Below are positions 21,004-27,362 of a DNA stretch of 27,362 nt, one piece after another. Location: NCBI GenBank assembly GCA_038209275.1, contig JBBQXW010000068.1:1-27362 (forward strand). Direction: 5' to 3'. This DNA comes from L227-5C sp038209275. Lineage in GTDB: Bacteria > Chloroflexota > Chloroflexia > Chloroheliales > Chloroheliaceae. The translations under genes and the position numbers were made by a program. The notes under the pieces were generated by a model, which saw only the letters and a program-made list of their open reading frames with translations, made no database searches and was not told where the DNA came from. Position 1 is the first letter of the stretch. Each line of letters opens with the position of its first letter.

Positions 21004-24000
21004 GCTTTGCGATTGCCTCCCGCTCTTTTTCTAGCTGGGCTACTACCCGGCGGTACTCGCGCGGCATCACCTTAACAAAGCGTCCCAGATATTCGGGCCA
21101 CTTCAGCAGAATTTCTTCGGCTATCTGGCTGCCCGTAAACTGGTAGTGCTTTTCAATCAAAGCCTGTAGTTCTTTGACATCGTTAGGCTGTACTACCTTT
21201 TCCAAATCTACCATGCCGTGATTGCAGCGCTGGTGGAACAGGCCGTCTTCGTCCAGCACGTAGGCGATACCGCCGCTCATGCCCGCGCCAAAGTTGCGCC
21301 CGGTGCGGCCCAGCACTACTACTCGCCCGCCCGTCATATACTCGCAGCCATGGTCGCCCACGCCTTCGACTACCGCGTTTGCGCCGCTATTGCGAACGCA
21401 GAAGCGCTCTCCGGCCAGGCCGTTGAAATAGGCTTCCCCGGTAATTGCACCGTACATAGTAGTGTTGCCGATAATGATGTTCTGGCGCGGGTCAAAGGTT
21501 GCTCCGGCGGGTGTTTTGACCACAATCCGACCACCACATAGCCCTTTGCCCACGTAGTCATTCGCATCGCCTTCTAGCGTCAGGCTGACTCCGCTCGGCA
21601 CGAACGCTCCAAAACTTTGCCCGGCGCTGCCCTTAAAATTAATCTGAATGGTGTCGGTGGGCAGACCGTTCACGCCGTATTTCATAGAAATTTCGCCACC
21701 CAGCATCGCCCCAACCGAGCGGTGCGAATTGCGAATCGGCATTTCAAACTCAACCGGGTTGCCATGCTCAAGTGCCGGATAACACTCCTCAATCAGCTTA
21801 TGGTCGAGTGCCTTCTCTAAACCATGCTCCTGGCGTTCGCAGTAGTAGTGCTTTACTTCCGGGCCAACTTCGGGCTGATAGAGAATCGGGCTGAGGTCAA
21901 GCCCCTGCGCTTTGTAATGGTCTACCGCGCTGTTGATTTCCAGCATATCTACCCGGCCCACCATCTCATCTACCGTCCTGAAGCCCAGTTCAGCCATGAT
22001 TTCGCGCATCTCTTCGGCAATAAACTTGAAGAAATTGACCACGAATTCCGGCTTGCCCGCAAACTTCTCGCGCAAGCGCGGGTCTTGCGTCGCAATCCCA
22101 ACCGGGCAGGTGTTCAAATGGCACTTCCGCATCAAAATACAGCCAGCCGTAACAAGCGGCGCGGTAGCAAAGCCATACTCTTCCGCCCCCAGCAAGGTTG
22201 CGATTATTACATCGCGCCCGGTCTTTAGCTGTCCATCGGTTTGAAGGCGTACCCGGCTACGTAGATTGTTCATAAGCAGCACCTGATGAGCTTCCGCCAA
22301 CCCAATTTCCCAGGGAATGCCAGCGTGCTTAATCGAAGTGAGCGGCGACGCGCCCGTGCCGCCGTCGTGTCCACTAATCAGAATGCCGTCGGCGTGGGCT
22401 TTCGCTACCCCGGCTGCAATCGTCCCAACACCCACCTCGGCGACCAGCTTGACCGAAATATCGGCTTTGGGATTGACGTTTTTCAGGTCAAAAATTAGCT
22501 GGGCCAAATCCTCGATAGAATAAATATCGTGGTGCGGCGGCGGCGAAATCAGGGTTACGCCTGGTACGGAATTGCGGACTTTGGCGATAAACTGGTCTAC
22601 CTTGTGACCGGGTAGTTGCCCACCTTCGCCCGGCTTCGCACCCTGGGCCATCTTGATCTGAATTTCGTCGGCGTTCACTAAATAATGACTGTCCACTCCG
22701 AAGCGGCCCGAAGCGACCTGCTTGATGGCACTGCGCCGCCAATCGCCGTTGGCATCGCGCTCGAAGCGGGAAGGGTCTTCGCCGCCCTCGCCCGTGTTGC
22801 TCTTGCCGCCAATGCGGTTCATGGCAATCGCCAGCGTTTCGTGGGCTTCCTTGCTGATTGAGCCATAGGACATCGCGCCAGTACAGAACCGCTTGAAAAT
22901 CTTCTCGGCTGGCTCAACCTGGTCTAGCGGAATCGAGTGGCCTTTCTTGAACTTGAGCAAACCGCGCAAGGTCGAAAGGCTTTCTGCCTCGTTGTTGACC
23001 GCCGCGCTGTACTTTTTGAATAGCTTGTAATCGCCCGCCGCCGTCGCGTGCTGCAACTTCGCCACGATATTCGGGTTGAAGAAGTGATGCTCGCCGTTCT
23101 TGCGCCACTGGTACTGTCCGCCGCGATAAAGCCGGGGTGCGGGCAACGGTGGCGGCACAAAAGCGTGTTCGTGGCAGCGCCGTACTTCTTTGGCAATGCC
23201 GTTCAGCCCAATGCCACTGATGCGCGAAGCCGTGCCAGTGAAATAACGCTCCACCAAATCCTCGTGCAAACCGATAATCTCAAAAATCTGCGCGCCCTGG
23301 TAGCTCTGGAAGGTCGAAATACCCATCTTGGAGAAAATCTTGAGTAGACCCTTGTTTACTGCCTTGAGATAATTCTTCTCGATTTTCTTGTGGTCGAGTT
23401 CGGGCGGCAACATTCCCAGACCGTACATTTCCTGCAAAGTCTCGAACGACAGATAGGGGTTAATCGCGCTTGCACCGTAGCCAATTAACAAAGCAAAGTG
23501 CATTATCTCGCGGGGTTCGCCCGATTCGACGATAATACCGCAGCGCGTGCGGCTGCTTTCCCGAATCAGGTGATGGTGTACCGCGCCTGTCGCAATTAGC
23601 GCCGGAATGGGGGCAAGGTTGGCGTTAATGCCCCGGTCGCTCAGGATAAGAATATTGTAGCCTTCGTCAATCGCCTGTGAAGCAGCCTTGCACAATTCGG
23701 TCAGTGCTTCTTCCAGCCCTTTGCCATCGTTGTCTACCTTATAAAGCATCGGCAAGGTCTTGGTCTTAAAGCCGGGCCGCTCGATGTGGCGAATCTGTTC
23801 CAGTTCGTAGTTGGTTAGCACGGGCTGGTCAATCATCAACTGGCGACAGTGCAAAGCCGTCTCGGTCAGCAAATTTTCCTCACTGCCCACCGATGAGGAG
23901 AAACTCATGACCAGTTCTTCGCGAATCGGGTCAATCGGCGGATTAGTCACCTGGGCAAACAGTTGCTTGAAATAGTTGTAGAGCAACTGCGGCCGCTCCG

Positions 24001-25615
24001 AAAGCACCGCCAACGGGGTATCGTTGCCCATACTGCCCATGGCTTCTTCGCCCGTTGCCGCCATCGGGGTCAGCAGCACCCGCAGTTCCTCGACCGTATA
24101 GCCAAAGCTCTGCTGGCGTTGTAGCAAGCTGGTATGGGTCTGGTGGTGAAACTCGTAAGCGGCGGGCGGTGCAGCCAAATCGTGCAGCCGAAGCTTGTTT
24201 TCGTCCAGCCACTGCTGGTACGGTTGGGCCGTCACAATCTTTCGCTTTAACTCCTCGTCGCTGACGATGCGGCCTTCTTCCAAATCTACCAGGAACATCT
24301 TGCCCGGCTCTAGCCGTCCCTTGCGTTCGATGTTCTCAATCGGAATATCCAGCACACCCACTTCCGAAGCCAAAATTACCAGCCCGTCTTTAGTCACGAC
24401 ATAGCGGGCCGGACGCAAGCCGTTGCGGTCTAAAGTCGCGCCGATAACCCGTCCGTTGGTAAAAGTAATCGCTGCCGGGCCGTCCCAGGGTTCAATCAGC
24501 GACTGATGATATTCGTAAAAAGCCTTTTTATCCGCGTCCATGGTCGAATTGGTTTCCCAGGTTTCGGGAACCATCATCATCATGGCGTGGCTGATGTCGC
24601 GACCCGCCATCACCAACAGTTCCAGCACGTTATCGAAAGCCGCCGAATCGCTACCGCCCGGTACTACCACCGGCTTAATCTTCTTTACATCATCGCCCAA
24701 TAATTCCGAAGCAAACATAGCCTGCCGGGTGTTCATCCAGTTGCTATTCCCCTTGAGGGTATTAATTTCGCCGTTGTGGGCAATATAGCGGTAAGGGTGG
24801 GCGCGATCCCAGGTCGGGAAGGTGTTGGTGCTGTAGCGCTGGTGAACTAGAGCCATTGCGCTGGTCATTTCGGGGTCACTCAGGTCGGAATAATACAGCG
24901 AAATTTGCTTGGCAGTGAGCAAGCCTTTGTAAACGATGGTATAACAGGAAAGGCTGGGTATATAACACTGTTCCGCCCCATCCAGGCTACAGTCTCGCAG
25001 GTTTTGCTCAATCACCTTTCGCAACACATACAGCTTGCGCTCCAGGAATTGACGATTGACGATTGACGATTGACGATTATCTTCGGAGGACGGAGGAAGT
25101 TCCGCCGACTGAGAACTGACAACTGAGGACTGAGAACTTTGAACTCCTGCAAAGACCTGTCGGATGAGTGGTTCGCTTTCGCGGGAAAGGTCGCCAATGG
25201 CGGAAGTATCAGTTGGCACAGTGCGCCAGCCAATTAGCGCCAGACCTTCGTCGCTAATCGCCTGTTCAATCAGCTTTTCAAGTGCCGCAGTTTGCTCCGG
25301 GTCTTTGGGCAGAAAAACCATGCCGACCCCATACTGCCCTTCTTCCGGCAGTTGGCCCAGCCCGGCCTCAGCCGCCGCCTTCACCATAAAATCATGCGGC
25401 AACTGGATTAAAATCCCTGCGCCATCCCCCGTTTGAGCGTCCGAGCCAGTTGCGCCACGATGCTCCAAATTACTGAGAATCGTAATCCCTTTCTCAATAA
25501 TATCGTGCGATTTAGTTCCGGCAATATTCGCAACGAAGCCAACCCCGCAGGCATCTTTCTCGTACTGTGGATCGTACAAGCCCTGCTTGGCAGGTAATCC
25601 GACTTTCTTCCCCAT
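20996..25615 (-). CDS. gltB: Glutamate synthase large (alpha) subunit
   Basis: 1539 residues. Class II glutaminase nucleophile Cys23 stands in EKDACGVGF after a 22-residue propeptide. NGEINTLKGN marks the glutaminase site. The FMN/synthase domain has SGHDGGTGASPLTSIKHAG and the 3Fe-4S ligands CILMRKCHLNTCPVG. The C-terminal beta-helix has the Gly-rich repeats IIIGNTTMYGAITGEAYFNG and GGRVVVLG. The partner GltD is encoded directly downstream. Residues about 158-190 (Ser/Gln-rich, SSQSSVVSSQSAE...NRQSSIVNRQ) are an insert encoded by short tandem repeats between RQVFAG and LERKLYVLRK, which are normally almost adjacent; the frame is intact. AGGAGG lies about 11 bases before the ATG. Confidence 0.97.
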   Translation of the reverse strand: MGKKVGLPAKQGLYDPQYEKDACGVGFVANIAGTKSHDIIEKGITILSNLEHRGATGSDAQTGDGAGILIQLPHDFMVKAAAEAGLGQLPEEGQYGVGMVFLPKDPEQTAALEKLIEQAISDEGLALIGWRTVPTDTSAIGDLSRESEPLIRQVFAGVQSSQSSVVSSQSAELPPSSEDNRQSSIVNRQFLERKLYVLRKVIEQNLRDCSLDGAEQCYIPSLSCYTIVYKGLLTAKQISLYYSDLSDPEMTSAMALVHQRYSTNTFPTWDRAHPYRYIAHNGEINTLKGNSNWMNTRQAMFASELLGDDVKKIKPVVVPGGSDSAAFDNVLELLVMAGRDISHAMMMMVPETWETNSTMDADKKAFYEYHQSLIEPWDGPAAITFTNGRVIGATLDRNGLRPARYVVTKDGLVILASEVGVLDIPIENIERKGRLEPGKMFLVDLEEGRIVSDEELKRKIVTAQPYQQWLDENKLRLHDLAAPPAAYEFHHQTHTSLLQRQQSFGYTVEELRVLLTPMAATGEEAMGSMGNDTPLAVLSERPQLLYNYFKQLFAQVTNPPIDPIREELVMSFSSSVGSEENLLTETALHCRQLMIDQPVLTNYELEQIRHIERPGFKTKTLPMLYKVDNDGKGLEEALTELCKAASQAIDEGYNILILSDRGINANLAPIPALIATGAVHHHLIRESSRTRCGIIVESGEPREIMHFALLIGYGASAINPYLSFETLQEMYGLGMLPPELDHKKIEKNYLKAVNKGLLKIFSKMGISTFQSYQGAQIFEIIGLHEDLVERYFTGTASRISGIGLNGIAKEVRRCHEHAFVPPPLPAPRLYRGGQYQWRKNGEHHFFNPNIVAKLQHATAAGDYKLFKKYSAAVNNEAESLSTLRGLLKFKKGHSIPLDQVEPAEKIFKRFCTGAMSYGSISKEAHETLAIAMNRIGGKSNTGEGGEDPSRFERDANGDWRRSAIKQVASGRFGVDSHYLVNADEIQIKMAQGAKPGEGGQLPGHKVDQFIAKVRNSVPGVTLISPPPHHDIYSIEDLAQLIFDLKNVNPKADISVKLVAEVGVGTIAAGVAKAHADGILISGHDGGTGASPLTSIKHAGIPWEIGLAEAHQVLLMNNLRSRVRLQTDGQLKTGRDVIIATLLGAEEYGFATAPLVTAGCILMRKCHLNTCPVGIATQDPRLREKFAGKPEFVVNFFKFIAEEMREIMAELGFRTVDEMVGRVDMLEINSAVDHYKAQGLDLSPILYQPEVGPEVKHYYCERQEHGLEKALDHKLIEECYPALEHGNPVEFEMPIRNSHRSVGAMLGGEISMKYGVNGLPTDTIQINFKGSAGQSFGAFVPSGVSLTLEGDANDYVGKGLCGGRIVVKTPAGATFDPRQNIIIGNTTMYGAITGEAYFNGLAGERFCVRNSGANAVVEGVGDHGCEYMTGGRVVVLGRTGRNFGAGMSGGIAYVLDEDGLFHQRCNHGMVDLEKVVQPNDVKELQALIEKHYQFTGSQIAEEILLKWPEYLGRFVKVMPREYRRVVAQLEKEREAIAKHG
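25046..25144. repeat. Heptad-type repeat insertion inside gltB
   Basis: Tandem TTGACGA units (about 25049-25077) are followed by degenerate ACTGAGA/ACTGACA/ACTGAGG units (to about 25135). Length is a multiple of three; encodes a Ser/Gln/Asn-rich loop of roughly 30 residues. Confidence 0.8.
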
Positions 25616-25746
25616 TTTTACACCACCCTCCTAAAAACCACCTTGTGAACGTCCGCTTCAACGCAAAATAAAATCGTGTGGTTTAATCGTTCTCGTGTTT
25701 TTAATTTTTAAGTGAGGGCGACATTGCCATCTAAGAATGCAATCGG

Positions 25747-25778
25747 TTTATCTCCGTTGAGGTTTGAAGGGTCAAACC
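25747..25778 (-). promoter_or_regulatory. Candidate promoter/operator of gltBD
   Basis: On the minus strand TTGACC (25775-25770), a 17-bp spacer and GATAAA (25752-25747). The -35 is inside the perfect palindrome GGTTTGA-AGGG-TCAAACC (25761-25778). The same 16-mer GGTTTGAAGGGTCAAA with the same geometry precedes the Hsp70-like gene. The leader would be about 125 nt. Confidence 0.5.
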
Positions 25779-25974
25779 CCACTTAACTCTACCTGAATAA
25801 ACCTTATATAAAATTAGCCCAGGTGCGCCAAAGGAGTAGTTACTCCGGCATACCCGGTTCAGTACTATTAATTGCACTACCTCGACACTGAGGATTTTTA
25901 GATTAGAGGAAAGGTATTAATCTTATGAGACCAGACTCATAAGTTTTAAGTCAGTTCGAGAGGGTAAAGCTATA
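25779..25974. other. Remainder of the gltB upstream region
   Basis: Holds two small perfect hairpins: GGAGTAGTTACTCC (25833-25846) and CTTATGAG/CTCATAAG (25922-25943, then TTTT). No gene or known riboswitch pattern was recognised. Confidence 0.4.
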
Positions 25975-26268
25975 GTGAACCGACTTCGGTCAAATCCCCA
26001 TTTTGACGAAAAAGCTAAAGCTACAAATAACGTGATAGTTGAGTTCTTGAACACTTTTTTGAGCATCATTGCTTATTCCAATATTTTACGAGATTATAAG
26101 CCGTTTGACAAGTTGCAACGCGCACAAGCTGCAAAAAGTTTACGCTCAGAATTTGTTAACGTTTCATATACAATTTGTGCAATCTGCACAGAAACTAATA
26201 TAAGAAGGTCAAAATCCGCTACCCAACCAGTAAATGAAGCTTACCTGGCAAAACTTCCTACTATTTAG
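25975..26268 (+). CDS. Doubtful small hypothetical protein
   Basis: A 97-codon frame from a GTG with GAGAGGG about 10 bases upstream. The product has a hydrophobic middle (VIVEFLNTFLSIIAYSNIL) and a Cys pair (ICAIC), without recognised family. Composition is not clearly coding-like and no terminator follows. It could equally be chance in the long leader before the hybrid kinase. Confidence 0.3.
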   Translation: MNRLRSNPHFDEKAKATNNVIVEFLNTFLSIIAYSNILRDYKPFDKLQRAQAAKSLRSEFVNVSYTICAICTETNIRRSKSATQPVNEAYLAKLPTI

Positions 26269-26300
26269 GAAACGGCTTTAATTCATTAACGGTCTTAACT

Positions 26301-26400
26301 TTATTAACAACACAATATAACAACTTGCATTAACGCTAATGAAATGTTGTTTGTAATGTAAGTATGTTATATTTGTTATAACTACCCCACAGAATTTTGT
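26301..26400. promoter_or_regulatory. AT-rich inverted-repeat region before the hybrid kinase
   Basis: AACAACTTGCATTA and TAATGAAATGTTGTT form an imperfect inverted repeat around 26320-26352. TATAACAA and TTGTTATA recur on either side. It is the likely control region of the kinase gene; the exact promoter is unclear. Confidence 0.35.
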
Positions 26401-26482
26401 AGAGCTTATTCAGCAACAAAGTTGCTTATGTTTTATTTGACACGGGTTAAGATTTTGCGGGTTTTAACAAGGAGCTTCGATT

Positions 26483-27362
26483 GTGCAATTAACTTTAGCT
26501 CAAAACACTAATAATATAGATGCAATGAATTCTTCAATTGTACCTTCCTACGATGATGTTGTATTAATCGTAGATGATGATAGTATTAACCGAATTATGC
26601 TTTCTCGCTATCTGAAGGTTTTAGGCTATAAAACCCAGATGGCGGTAGATGGGCAGCAAGCCCTGGAATTATTGCACTCCCAGACCTTCGGCGCAGTTTT
26701 GCTGGATATTGAAATGCCCAACATGGATGGCTATGAGGTTTTACAGCATCTCAAAGCCGATGCTACCCTCAGTCGGCTTCCCGTTATCATGATTTCCGCC
26801 CTGGACAAAATGGAAAATGTAGTTAAATGTATTCAATTGGGGGCAGAGGATTATTTACCCAAGCCCTTCAACCCGGTATTATTGCAAGCCCGCCTCAATA
26901 GTTGTTTGGAAAAAAAGCACCTTCGAGAACAGCAGGAAGATCTATTACACCGAGAGGTAGAGCGGCTCTCGAAATTGACCAAATTAAAAGACCAGTTTGT
27001 CAACACCGTCACTCATGATTTAAGAAATCCAGTTAGTTTGATAATCAGCTACAGCGAATTATTACAGACGCTGCTGTCGGATAGCATCAGTAACAATCCA
27101 CAGGTTGAGAAATATCTATCCAAAATTCGCAACAATGCTCAGAAAACCTTGAAGCTCGTAACTGACTTGTTAGATTTAGCTCATTTTGAAAATGGTGTTG
27201 CCCTGGATTTAACGATAACCCAACTACAGCCGTTCCTACGCCTGCAATTAGATGAGTTCGATTTAGTGGCGCAGCAAAGACGAATTACGCTAAATCTGGA
27301 AATGCCAGAAGAAACCGTGCTAGTGTTGCTTGATACTCTACAAATGGCCCGTGCCATCAATA
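26483..27362 (+). CDS. Response-regulator/histidine-kinase hybrid, cut by right edge
   Basis: GTG start with AAGGAG 8 bases upstream; 293 codons are visible and the frame is open at the edge. An N-terminal receiver domain (about 25-145) shows VVLIVDDDSINR, phosphoacceptor Asp75 in LLDIEMPNMDGYE, Ser105 and Lys127 in YLPKPF. A coiled linker follows, then a HisKA domain with THDLRNPVSLI (His178) and a dimerisation helix pair (KYLSKIRNNAQKTLKLVTDLLDLA). The ATP-binding domain would lie beyond the edge; the last visible residues (VLVLLDTLQMARAIN) resemble the start of its N box region. No membrane segment, so it is a soluble kinase whose receiver probably gates activity. No partner gene is visible. 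Confidence 0.88.
   Translation, partial: MQLTLAQNTNNIDAMNSSIVPSYDDVVLIVDDDSINRIMLSRYLKVLGYKTQMAVDGQQALELLHSQTFGAVLLDIEMPNMDGYEVLQHLKADATLSRLPVIMISALDKMENVVKCIQLGAEDYLPKPFNPVLLQARLNSCLEKKHLREQQEDLLHREVERLSKLTKLKDQFVNTVTHDLRNPVSLIISYSELLQTLLSDSISNNPQVEKYLSKIRNNAQKTLKLVTDLLDLAHFENGVALDLTITQLQPFLRLQLDEFDLVAQQRRITLNLEMPEETVLVLLDTLQMARAIN

Noticed and set aside
25616..25974. Glutamine riboswitch upstream of gltB
   Set aside because: Considered because such RNAs precede nitrogen genes in cyanobacteria, but no matching conserved core could be found by eye.

Overview
The window reads as chromosomal or megaplasmid DNA of about 50% G+C, probably from a Chloroflexota-like bacterium. This is an inference from gene content (Hsp70-like ATPase beside a hydrolase-like and an FnIII-like gene, glutamate synthase, Uma2 nuclease, mycothiol-type DinB protein) and from the many short dispersed palindromes. 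No rRNA, tRNA or CRISPR array was seen. Almost all genes lie on the minus strand. The exceptions are a small Arg-rich protein, an ABC exporter, a Uma2 nuclease, a doubtful 97-codon ORF and a hybrid kinase that runs off the right edge.

Region by region. (a) 1-3266, minus: Hsp70-like ATPase, then an isochorismatase-like protein, then an FnIII-like protein cut by the left edge. (b) 3267-4129: no gene; a repeat-rich tract with a 298-bp element bounded by perfect 36-bp inverted repeats. (c) 4130-9412, minus: a replicon-like module made of an ExeA/TniB-type AAA+ ATPase, an orphan antitoxin-like protein, a DinB/maleylpyruvate-isomerase-like protein, a ParB protein and a winged-helix Rep-like protein. 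A strong promoter with an overlapping 13-bp-arm operator lies at its head. (d) 9484-15237, minus: UbiA-type prenyltransferase, a membrane-anchored chemoreceptor, an MtfA-like (M90) zinc peptidase and a TPR protein, mostly separated by clear terminators. (e) 15512-19191, plus: small Arg-rich protein, a 349-bp hyper-palindromic tract, ABC exporter, Uma2 nuclease. (f) 19480-25780, minus: gltB-gltD operon with terminator and candidate promoter. (g) 25975-27362, plus: a doubtful small ORF and a REC-HisKA hybrid.

The most interesting part is the Rep-like gene at 4130-5464. Four copies of an invariant 12-bp core (GGCAAAATTTGC on the plus strand) lie in frame inside the gene, just after the winged-helix domain. 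They are followed in the coding direction by a 45-bp stretch of about 20% G+C. This is the layout of phage lambda O with its internal origin. In the leader of the same gene, on the opposite strand, sits a consensus promoter (TTGACA-16-TATAAT) and about 100 bp later an intrinsic terminator. Together these predict a counter-transcribed RNA of the kind that controls plasmid copy number. I read region (c) as an integrated or second replicon with its own origin, antisense regulator and partition protein. That reading is inference.

A second theme is repeat invasion of coding sequence. Heptanucleotide-type repeats add about 30 residues to the glutaminase domain of GltB. A 31-bp repeat encodes PRRHGDTE in the Rep-like protein, and an identical copy lies just upstream of another gene's Shine-Dalgarno. 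Other in-frame repeats sit in ParB and in the FnIII-like protein.
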